Shown: positions 1-5,025 of the stretch, one piece after another
How positions within the stretch are numbered: the stretch's first letter is position 1
How the letters are laid out: each line of letters starts with the position of its first letter
Source of the DNA: an uncultured Neisseriaceae bacterium
GTDB lineage: Bacteria > Pseudomonadota > Gammaproteobacteria > Burkholderiales > UBA11063
Reading direction: 5' to 3'
Assembly (NCBI GenBank): GCA_937952895.1
Contig: CALFYC010000226.1
Coordinates: forward strand, 1 to 5,025
Length of the DNA stretch: 5,025 bases
Notes under the pieces: generated by a model
What the model was told of the DNA's origin: nothing
The model's database searches: none
The model's input: the letters and a program-made list of their open reading frames with translations, nothing else
Made by a program: the position numbers and the translations under genes

Positions 1-1
1 A

Positions 2-250
2 TTATAGCTGAAAAACTTGTTGACGGAAATTTCTAGGGTTTGCGGCTACAACCCCTAACTCAGTATATTGCCCTTCAAACATCAAATGTAGGGTATTAAA
101 TGAAGGACCAGTTACATTCCAGTGAAAATTATGTGTTTTTAAATATAGGGAATAACTATCTGCTAAAAGGTTAGCTAATACATTAGCCACTTTAACTCGA
201 TGCTTTTGACTAATGCCATCATTAATATCCATAAATTGTTGTTTAAGCAT
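2..250 (-). pseudogene. dps: Truncated Dps/ferritin-like DNA-protection protein, frame ends early
   Basis: Residues 1-65 match the N-terminal half of Dps mini-ferritins, which oxidise and store iron and protect DNA as dodecamers in the cytoplasm. The helix 'LLADSYSLYLKTHNFHWNV' and the stretch 'TLHLMFEGQYTEL' are typical, with ferroxidase histidines visible at H43 and H55. Family members run about 150-165 residues and next carry a D-E-I-A-E-R-type helix supplying the ferroxidase Asp and Glu. By spacing from H55 these should be at residues 70 and 74, but this frame has Ala and Asn, reads GVVAANPRNFRQQVFQL, and stops at positions 4-2. Another minus-strand frame at 20-3 reads TSFSAI, resembling the family's LGFxAPG segment, so a frameshift or local sequence error is likely. 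The start is well supported: AAGGAG (256-261, minus strand) lies 5 nt upstream of the ATG. Family identity is secure. Whether this is a true pseudogene or an error needs the sequence to the left. Confidence 0.75.
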
Positions 251-285
251 AATAACTCCTTATAATTTTCTTATTTTAACCAATG

Positions 286-291
286 ATTATA
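286..291 (-). promoter_or_regulatory. Candidate -10 box for the dps gene
   Basis: A perfect TATAAT lies on the minus strand, 35 nt upstream of the dps ATG, in an AT-rich intergenic stretch. The best -35 candidate at 17-bp spacing (309-314, TGGATT on the minus strand) is poor. In DNA this AT-rich a lone TATAAT is weak evidence, but the position would give a normal short leader ending in the AAGGAG site. Confidence 0.35.
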
Positions 292-336
292 AAAATTTTC
301 CATTCTATAATCCACATATTTTAATTATTATTAAAT

Positions 337-374
337 ATCCAGACCAGAAGATTTATAATGCCCCCAATCTGGAT
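337..374 (-). terminator. Inverted repeat after the lipoprotein gene, possible weak terminator
   Basis: Perfect 7-bp arms, ATCCAGA (337-343) and TCTGGAT (368-374), are separated by a 24-nt loop and lie just beyond the stop codon of the minus-strand lipoprotein gene. On that strand the hairpin is followed by an AT-rich tract (ATTTAATAATAATT) rather than a clean T run. The long loop and mixed tail make it a poor intrinsic terminator. It could also separate lipoprotein transcription from dps, or be chance. The rest of the 251-396 gap holds only the dps promoter candidate and its ribosome binding site. Confidence 0.3.
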
Positions 375-396
375 TTTAAAACCTGTATATAATAAA

Positions 397-1992
397 CTAC
401 TTAAGCTGAGTTAATGAAACATAAAGGAAGTTTGTCCCTAAATTTGTCTCTAGTGTATTAATTGCTGTAGTTAACACATCAAATATTTTATTCCTATCAT
501 CAGTATCACTTATATTTAGCACTGATGATATGGATACTCCTTCAGTCGATAGAGCCGTATCAAATGCTACCCCTGCTTGTGCTGGTGTTATAGCTAGATA
601 CTGATTACTTGAATTTAGATACCAAATAGTTTGATAAACATATGTAAATATATTTTTCATCTCCTGCATACTAAATGATAAATTATTTGTAGTTGTTGGA
701 GACAAAGTTGATGTATTACCCATCTCATCTAAATAAAATCTTACTTGATATGGATATTGAGTATATGAACTACTTTCCATAGATTCATCACCATTTGCCA
801 TATTATAACTACCGTTATATTTATTAAGGAAAGCAGCTTCATCCATGGTTACGCAATAATCGGTAATTTGTTTATCTAAACCACCATAATATCCTTGGTT
901 ATAAGCATAATTCATAACCACATCTAAGGGAGCATTTGGCATTGATATAAATTTAGTCATACATGTTGGATAATTTGGTGCTGCACTAGAAATATAACCT
1001 TGTGATCCATTTTCTAAGGATTCTAATGAAATTAAATCATTAATATGAAAATATGCAGTTACCATTGGTCCAAAGAATTTATCATTAAATTGTGCCGGAG
1101 TCACTTTAGTATTTTGTGCCGCTTGTGATTCTGGTGGAGTAAACAATGTATAACCAATATTTTTTTGAATTGCTGCATAATTAGATAATGAATGACCTTG
1201 TGGATAATAAGTTCCTGCCACCATGTCGAAATAATAAGCATTGATTTGGTAAGGACCACCTTGGCCAACCCCCATTACTGATGCTTGTAATGGCGATGGT
1301 GCAAGTAAATTACTACTTGTAACATACAATGATGAATTTAAATTCTCTTGTAACCACTGACCATACATCGTTCCAAAAATATAGTCACGAATATAGTGTA
1401 TTCCTGGAAATGCCTTATCAATTAAATGTCCAAGCATTGCTCCTGCTATATAATTAGAAATAATTACATCAGTATAATTATTATCAGTTAAAGTCATATA
1501 ATCTTGAAAAGCACTAGATAAAGACTCTGGCACATAACCATGATAATAGATTGTTCCAAGAGTTGCAGAGGATGGGGTTGGAGGTGCATCCATAACTGTA
1601 AAAGTAAAAGTGCCATCCATATCTACACCATCAACCCCCACAGCATCAGCTACCACGTAGTATAGTTGACCATAAGTTAAACTTTGACTTGGCTTAAAAG
1701 TATATTGATTATCTTGGCCTAGACCTGTATAACCATCTACAGTAGCCCCAGTTAGGGAACCTTCATGTAGAGACAAATGAACTGAATTAGTAACTAATGA
1801 TTCTCCAAATTGAAAACTAATCGTAGGTAGAACTCCAACACCAATAGTTCCATCTAATGGGGTTTGCATTTCTATGCCATGTGAACTACCCGATGGAGTT
1901 GAACTACCACTTGAGGAGCCACCACCATTACAAGCCACTAAATTAATAGCAAATAAAGTAACTAGGATAGCTAAAATTCTTTTTCTTAACAT
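397..1992 (-). CDS. Secreted lipoprotein with Ig-like domain and unassigned C-terminal region
   Basis: A 531-residue exported lipoprotein. Residues 1-20 form a signal peptide (R3-K4-R5, then a hydrophobic core) ending in lipobox L18-V19-A20-C21. Asn at +2 is compatible with export to the outer membrane but does not prove it. A Gly/Ser-rich linker (22-38) follows. Residues about 43-133 look like a bacterial Ig-like domain (Big_5 type), from 'TPLDGTIGVGVLPTISFQF' through a 'YTFKPSQSLTYGQLYYV' strand pair to 'GTFTFTV'. Residues about 145-531 are rich in Tyr and Asn and I cannot assign them. They contain GVGQGGPYQINAY (241-253), which loosely recalls the G-x-x-Q-I motif of lysozyme-like glycan hydrolases, with a possible acidic residue upstream at E216. 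C344 and C380 could form a disulfide. A cell-wall or polysaccharide role is a guess. AAGGAG (1999-2004, minus strand) lies 6 nt before the ATG. It is transcribed divergently from the NUDIX-mnmA set and is followed by dps 146 bp on. Confidence 0.85.
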   Translation of the reverse strand: MLRKRILAILVTLFAINLVACNGGGSSSGSSTPSGSSHGIEMQTPLDGTIGVGVLPTISFQFGESLVTNSVHLSLHEGSLTGATVDGYTGLGQDNQYTFKPSQSLTYGQLYYVVADAVGVDGVDMDGTFTFTVMDAPPTPSSATLGTIYYHGYVPESLSSAFQDYMTLTDNNYTDVIISNYIAGAMLGHLIDKAFPGIHYIRDYIFGTMYGQWLQENLNSSLYVTSSNLLAPSPLQASVMGVGQGGPYQINAYYFDMVAGTYYPQGHSLSNYAAIQKNIGYTLFTPPESQAAQNTKVTPAQFNDKFFGPMVTAYFHINDLISLESLENGSQGYISSAAPNYPTCMTKFISMPNAPLDVVMNYAYNQGYYGGLDKQITDYCVTMDEAAFLNKYNGSYNMANGDESMESSSYTQYPYQVRFYLDEMGNTSTLSPTTTNNLSFSMQEMKNIFTYVYQTIWYLNSSNQYLAITPAQAGVAFDTALSTEGVSISSVLNISDTDDRNKIFDVLTTAINTLETNLGTNFLYVSLTQLK

Positions 1993-2050
1993 CTTTATCT
2001 CCTTAAAGTTTATCCTGTAAACCTACATCAATTACATTAGAACAACGTTT

Positions 2051-2056
2051 AATATA
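2051..2056 (-). promoter_or_regulatory. Weak -10 candidate for the lipoprotein gene
   Basis: TATATT on the minus strand matches five of six bases of the -10 consensus and would give a leader of about 50 nt. No good -35 box is present at 16-18 bp spacing. It is listed only as the best candidate in the divergent region. Confidence 0.2.
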
Positions 2057-2070
2057 TCGTTAGACATGAA

Positions 2071-2082
2071 ACAAAATTTTGT
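2071..2082. repeat. 12-bp perfect palindrome ACAAAATTTTGT in divergent intergenic region
   Basis: A perfect palindrome lies between the divergent lipoprotein and NUDIX genes. It is nested within a wider imperfect symmetry: CGTTA at 2058-2062 and TAACG at 2082-2086. A tandem GTAAC-GTAAC follows at 2081-2090. It could be an operator for a dimeric regulator, but about one such palindrome is expected by chance in a window this size and AT-richness raises that number. Confidence 0.25.
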
Positions 2083-2134
2083 AACGTAACGGGGTATTAT
2101 AACATCTAATTTTTAAAATTCATAGGTCCCCACA

Positions 2135-2143
2135 TGGTATAAT
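2135..2143 (+). promoter_or_regulatory. Extended -10 promoter of the NUDIX-mnmA gene set
   Basis: TGG followed directly by TATAAT (2138-2143) forms a consensus extended -10 element, 29 nt before the first ATG of the NUDIX gene. Transcription would start near 2150, leaving a leader of roughly 20-25 nt. The -35 region (about 2115-2120, AAAATT) is poor, which extended -10 promoters tolerate. Confidence 0.55.
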
Positions 2144-2172
2144 TCTCTATTAATTTTGCTTTTAAAAAGAGT

Positions 2173-2676
2173 ATGATGCATTCTAAAACAAATACTAAAT
2201 CTAAATGGCAACCTAATATTACTGTAGCTGCAATCATTGAGCATGAAACTAAATTTCTTATTGTAACTGATGACACTAGACATGGCTTAAAATTAAACCA
2301 ACCAGCCGGTCATATTGAAGAAAATGAGGATATTTTAGCAGCAGTAATTCGTGAAGTAAAAGAAGAAACTAGTTTAGATTTCACACCAACTGCTATAGTT
2401 GGTATATACTTATATAAATTACCTTCTAATCAAACTTATTTACGTTTTTGTTTTACTGGTAATGTATCAAGTAGCAATATTAATAATCCACATCCAATAT
2501 ATGGCGATGATGGTGTAGTTGCCGCCAATTGGCTTACTTTAGATACAATTAAGGCACGAATTAAAGAACACCGCACCCCATTTGTAATGCGTTGTTTAAA
2601 CGACTATTTAGCTAATAAACGATTTTCTTTAGATTTAATTTCACAATATACTGATTTAAGTGGTATAACTAAATGA
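2173..2676 (+). CDS. nudJ: NUDIX hydrolase, NudJ-like phosphatase
   Basis: A cytoplasmic NUDIX pyrophosphohydrolase of 167 residues, which would cleave nucleoside or thiamine-precursor pyrophosphates using Mg2+. The Nudix box is at residues 46-68: G46, E52, R60-E61, E64-E65 (G-x5-E-x7-R-E-V-x-E-E). The usual Gly near the end of the box is Ser (S67). The preceding 'LNQPAGHIE' and the following 'VGIYLYKLPSNQTYLRF' are typical of the NudJ group (E. coli phosphatase NudJ, also placed next to mnmA). The exact substrate cannot be read from the sequence. Two ATGs in tandem (2173 and 2176) follow a weak AAAAAGAG ribosome binding site at 2164-2171. Its spacing suits the second ATG slightly better, so the protein may lack one Met. 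The 3' end overlaps mnmA by 4 bp (ATGA), which implies translational coupling. Confidence 0.9.
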   Translation: MMHSKTNTKSKWQPNITVAAIIEHETKFLIVTDDTRHGLKLNQPAGHIEENEDILAAVIREVKEETSLDFTPTAIVGIYLYKLPSNQTYLRFCFTGNVSSSNINNPHPIYGDDGVVAANWLTLDTIKARIKEHRTPFVMRCLNDYLANKRFSLDLISQYTDLSGITK

Positions 2677-3728
2677 CAAAGGTTGTAGTTGGACTATCAG
2701 GTGGCGTAGATTCTTCTGTCAGTGCTTATTTATTAAAGCAGCAAGGTTATGATGTTGTTGGAATATTTATGCAAAATTGGGAAGATGATAATAATGATGA
2801 TTATTGCACCATTAAAGAAGATAGTATTGATGCCATAGCTGTTGCTGATAAGATTGGCATTGATATTGAAATTATAAATTTTGCTAAGGAATATAAGGAG
2901 CGTGTATTTAAATATTTTTTAACTGAATATCAAAATGGGCGAACTCCAAATCCAGATATTTTATGTAATTCTGAAATCAAATTTAAAGCATTTCTAGAGT
3001 ACGCTTTGTCAATTAATGCGGACTATATTGCAACTGGGCACTATGTTGGCAAAACTAAACTAAATGACCAAGAAATACTGGTTAAAGCACATGATTTAAA
3101 TAAAGATCAAAGTTATTTTTTATATCGCTTAAATCAATATCAAATAAATCATGCAATATTTCCTTTGGCAGAACTTATTAAACCTGAAGTTCGAAAACTT
3201 GCTAAATCACTTAATTTAGCCAATGCCGATAAAAAAGATAGTACCGGAATCTGTTTTATTGGTGAACGACCATTTAGAGAGTTTCTCTCAAGCTATATGC
3301 AAACAACACCTGGACATATGGTTACGCCTGATGGTAAAATTATGGGAGAACATATAGGATTAATGTATTATACAATTGGTCAACGCAAAGGGCTTGGAAT
3401 TGGCGGTAATGGAGAGGCTTGGTTTGTTGCTGATAAGAATTTCATTACGAATGAAATCATTGTTGTTCAAGGGCATAATCATCCATTACTATTAAAAGAT
3501 TCTTTGATTGCGAATGATTTAAGTTTTTATAATGGGGTTTTACCTAAAGAAGGCGTATATACTGCAAAAACACGCTACCGCATGCAAGATGAAGAATGCT
3601 ATCTTAGCTATTTAGCTGATGGAAAAATACAATTAAAATTTACTAACGCACAATGGGCAATTACACCTGGCCAATCGGTTGTAATTTACCAAAATGAACT
3701 CTGCTTAGGCGGTGGGATCATATGTTAG
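2673..3728 (+). CDS. mnmA: tRNA-specific 2-thiouridylase MnmA
   Basis: MnmA activates U34 of Lys, Glu and Gln tRNAs by adenylation and inserts sulfur from a persulfide relay, giving the s2U part of mnm5s2U for accurate decoding in the cytoplasm. Visible are the PP-loop SGGVDSS (9-15), 'IFMQNWEDD' (31-39), the 'TPNPDILCNSEIKF' segment with D95 and catalytic C98, 'ATGHYV' (120-125), 'KDQSYFLYRL' (144-153), and 'DSTGICFIGERPF' with the second catalytic C194. 'YTIGQRKGLGIGG' (233-245) begins the C-terminal half, which carries the central and beta-barrel domains. Its 351 residues are close to the family norm (E. coli 368) and all key residues are intact. The ATG overlaps the NUDIX stop codon, so its translation is probably coupled. 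A short Asp/Asn-rich patch (38-43) sits at the usual acidic 'NWEED' site. Confidence 0.97.
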   Translation: MTKVVVGLSGGVDSSVSAYLLKQQGYDVVGIFMQNWEDDNNDDYCTIKEDSIDAIAVADKIGIDIEIINFAKEYKERVFKYFLTEYQNGRTPNPDILCNSEIKFKAFLEYALSINADYIATGHYVGKTKLNDQEILVKAHDLNKDQSYFLYRLNQYQINHAIFPLAELIKPEVRKLAKSLNLANADKKDSTGICFIGERPFREFLSSYMQTTPGHMVTPDGKIMGEHIGLMYYTIGQRKGLGIGGNGEAWFVADKNFITNEIIVVQGHNHPLLLKDSLIANDLSFYNGVLPKEGVYTAKTRYRMQDEECYLSYLADGKIQLKFTNAQWAITPGQSVVIYQNELCLGGGIIC

Positions 3729-3756
3729 TAAATAACTCAAAAGGAAAAATTATTTC

Positions 3757-4602
3757 ATGAACGTTTCACAAATAGATTTTAACTCACCTAATGCAAGCCA
3801 TGATTTTGCTGAATCATTACATCAAACGGGATTTGTTGTTACTAAAAATCACCCAATTGATTATGGTTTGATGCAAGAAGCCTTTAAAGAATGGGAATTT
3901 TTTTTTAAAAGTGACTATAAAGAGCAATATTTATTTGACGAAGTTACTCAAGATGGTTTCTTTCCAACTAACGTTTCTGAAGTTGCAATTGGTGCAAAAT
4001 TTCGTGATCTAAAAGAATTCTATAATTACTATGCATGGGGTCGCTACCCTAAAGAGTTATCTGATGTAACACTTAAACTATATGAACAAATGCTCTCAGT
4101 TAGTGACGTAGTAATTAACTGGCTTAATGATAATTTACCAAGTGAAATTCAAAGCAAGCTATCCGAACCACTTCCTAGTATGATAAAAGATTCATCTCAA
4201 ATTTTATTTCGCATTATTCATTACCCTCCACTTCTTGGGGATAATACTAATGGCGCTGTACGTTCTGAAGCACATCATGATAGTAATATCTTTACTATTT
4301 TAGCTGCAGCATCTAGTTCTGGGCTACAGTTACAAGACAATGAAGGAAAATGGGTAGATATTCCAGTTGATCCTGGGATGCTAGCAATTAATATTGGCGA
4401 TATGTTACAAGAAGCAACTGGTGGCTATTATAAATCGACTAAACACCGTGTAATTAATCCAACAGGAGAAGAGCGTTTAAAATCAAGATTCTCAATTCCA
4501 CTATTTGTCCATGCAAGGCCTGATGTAAGAATTTCTGATCGTTATACTCAAGCATCATTTCTCCATGAGCGACTAGTTGCCCATGGTAATCGAACAAGTT
4601 AA
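3757..4602 (+). CDS. Isopenicillin-N-synthase-like Fe(II)/2-oxoglutarate oxygenase
   Basis: A 281-residue soluble non-haem iron oxygenase of the IPNS/DIOX_N plus 2OG-FeII_Oxy family. Such enzymes couple oxidation of a small molecule to decarboxylation of 2-oxoglutarate; the substrate is not identifiable here. The N-terminal part has the family's 'HQTGFVVTKNHPID' and 'EFFFKSDYKEQY' elements (22-58). The jelly-roll core has the iron ligands H173-x-D175 ('EAHHDSNIFT') and H230 ('STKHRVINP'), 'GLQLQDNEGKWVDIP' (189-203), 'INIGDMLQEATGGYYKST' (211-228), and the 2OG-binding R244-x-S246. All catalytic residues are present and the length is normal for bacterial members. The gene begins 28 bp after mnmA with AAGGA (3741-3745) 11 nt before the ATG, a rather long spacing. 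A run of nine T (3898-3906) encodes F48-F50. The family name does not imply beta-lactam synthesis, and no peptide synthetase or other antibiotic gene is visible. Confidence 0.9.
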   Translation: MNVSQIDFNSPNASHDFAESLHQTGFVVTKNHPIDYGLMQEAFKEWEFFFKSDYKEQYLFDEVTQDGFFPTNVSEVAIGAKFRDLKEFYNYYAWGRYPKELSDVTLKLYEQMLSVSDVVINWLNDNLPSEIQSKLSEPLPSMIKDSSQILFRIIHYPPLLGDNTNGAVRSEAHHDSNIFTILAAASSSGLQLQDNEGKWVDIPVDPGMLAINIGDMLQEATGGYYKSTKHRVINPTGEERLKSRFSIPLFVHARPDVRISDRYTQASFLHERLVAHGNRTS

Positions 4603-4631
4603 ACTATAATTACTTAAGAAAGATAAAAATC

Positions 4632-4838
4632 ATGACCAAAAATACTGCTTATGTTTCTGAAGCAACAAACTTTATTAATGAAATGTTAAAAAGCAAACCA
4701 GAACTTAGAAAGAAGCAAAAAGATCTTCGAGAAACCTGGTGGGATGTTGGTTTTCGTGATCAAGAAGAAGAAAAGATTGAAGCACAAACTACCCTACCTC
4801 ATGATTCATATGCTTATTATAGTTATAACCATAAGTAA
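4632..4838 (+). CDS. Small DUF3460-like protein
   Basis: A 68-residue cytoplasmic protein of unknown function with no signal peptide or membrane segment. The order 'YVSEATNFINEMLKSKPEL' (7-25), then a basic helix (R26-R33), then W36-W37-D38 and an acidic Gln/Glu-rich stretch (44-52), matches my memory of DUF3460. That family consists of about 60-residue proteins, mainly betaproteobacterial, with an N-terminal 'FLNxxxxxxP' segment and a central W-D. The Tyr-rich tail (60-66) is unremarkable. The gene lies 29 bp after the oxygenase. The ribosome binding site is weak (AAGAAAG, 4617-4623), and the nearby TATAAT at 4605-4610 might give it its own promoter. Family placement is from pattern memory and moderately sure; the coding call rests on context and compact spacing. 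Confidence 0.75.
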   Translation: MTKNTAYVSEATNFINEMLKSKPELRKKQKDLRETWWDVGFRDQEEEKIEAQTTLPHDSYAYYSYNHK

Positions 4839-4860
4839 ATTTATATGGAATTAATTTAAA

Positions 4861-5025
4861 TTGTTAAAAACTGACATTACTCCCGAATTATACCAATACG
4901 CTATAAAATATGGCATAAAAGAGCATCCTATTTTGAAAGAAATTCGGGAATACACTCAACAAAATCACCCTCAAGCACATATGCAAATTACTCAAGACCA
5001 AAGCCAATTTATGGGGTTCTTAGCT
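4861..5025 (+). CDS. Class I SAM-dependent O-methyltransferase, N-terminal part
   Basis: The reading frame is open from an in-frame stop at 4852-4854 to the right edge of the window (55 codons). It reads LLKTDITPELYQYAIKYG, then 'KEHPILKEIREYTQQ' and 'AHMQITQDQSQFMGFLA'. This is the N-terminal helical arm of methyltransferase family 3 (caffeoyl-CoA or catechol O-methyltransferase type), in which 'MQIxxxQGQFMxLL' precedes the SAM-binding Rossmann core. The core itself is outside the window, so no SAM motif can be checked. No ATG lies at the expected N-terminus, and TTG at 4861 is the best start. No clear Shine-Dalgarno is seen; TGGAA at 4846-4850 is the nearest purine-rich sequence. It begins 22 bp after the DUF3460-like gene with no terminator between, so it is probably in the same transcript. 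Confidence 0.8.
   Translation, partial: MLKTDITPELYQYAIKYGIKEHPILKEIREYTQQNHPQAHMQITQDQSQFMGFLA

Noticed and set aside
1..33. Plus-strand frame over the dps end reading IIAEKLVDGNF, hinting at an inverted Dps fragment
   Set aside because: Only a handful of residues, stop directly after, and no real match to the Dps D-E-I-A-E-R-I helix in the right context.
3114..3120. T run inside mnmA as a terminator or slippage site
   Set aside because: It lies within conserved 'SYFLYRL' codons with no hairpin before it.
3757..4602. Beta-lactam biosynthesis suggested by the isopenicillin N synthase family
   Set aside because: The family covers many oxidations, and no ACV synthetase or other antibiotic gene is visible nearby.
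4605..4610. TATAAT upstream of the DUF3460-like gene as an independent promoter
   Set aside because: No -35 box at suitable spacing and TATAAT is common by chance at this base composition. It is mentioned in the gene entry but not called as a feature.
4845..4859. Four-codon ORF (MELI) before the methyltransferase as a leader peptide
   Set aside because: Far too short, and there is no ribosome binding site or attenuator-like hairpin.
1..5025. Mobile element, CRISPR array, tRNA or toxin-antitoxin pair
   Set aside because: No transposase or integrase, regularly spaced repeats, cloverleaf sequence or typical small gene pair was seen on either strand.

Overview
The window is low in G+C (about one third by eye) and reads as chromosomal DNA of a Gram-negative bacterium. 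Three things support this: a signal-peptide lipoprotein with an LVAC lipobox, a NUDIX hydrolase joined by a 4-bp overlap to a proteobacterial-type mnmA, and a 68-residue protein that looks like DUF3460, a family I know mainly from Betaproteobacteria. An AT-rich betaproteobacterium, perhaps Neisseriales-like, fits best. This assignment is inference.

Layout. Positions 2-1992 are on the minus strand. They hold a ferritin-like Dps gene that stops after 82 codons (2-250) and a 531-residue secreted lipoprotein with an N-terminal Ig-like domain and a large C-terminal region I cannot assign (397-1992). A 180-bp divergent intergenic region (1993-2172) separates these from a compact plus-strand gene set: NUDIX hydrolase (2173-2676), mnmA (2673-3728), an isopenicillin-N-synthase-like Fe(II)/2-oxoglutarate oxygenase (3757-4602), the DUF3460-like protein (4632-4838), and the start of a class I SAM-dependent O-methyltransferase running off the right edge (4861-5025). 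Gaps in this set are -4, 28, 29 and 22 bp with no visible terminator, so it is probably one transcript. An extended -10 promoter (TGG-TATAAT) lies just upstream of the first gene.

Function. MnmA places the 2-thio group on U34 of certain tRNAs, and the NUDIX gene before it is a frequent partner in proteobacteria. The oxygenase, DUF3460-like protein and methyltransferase have no obvious shared pathway with tRNA thiolation. I see no mobile element, CRISPR array, tRNA or rRNA. The points most worth a second look are the broken Dps frame at the left edge and the unassigned C-terminal region of the lipoprotein, which carries a GPYQIN motif. I found no clear new multi-gene system.
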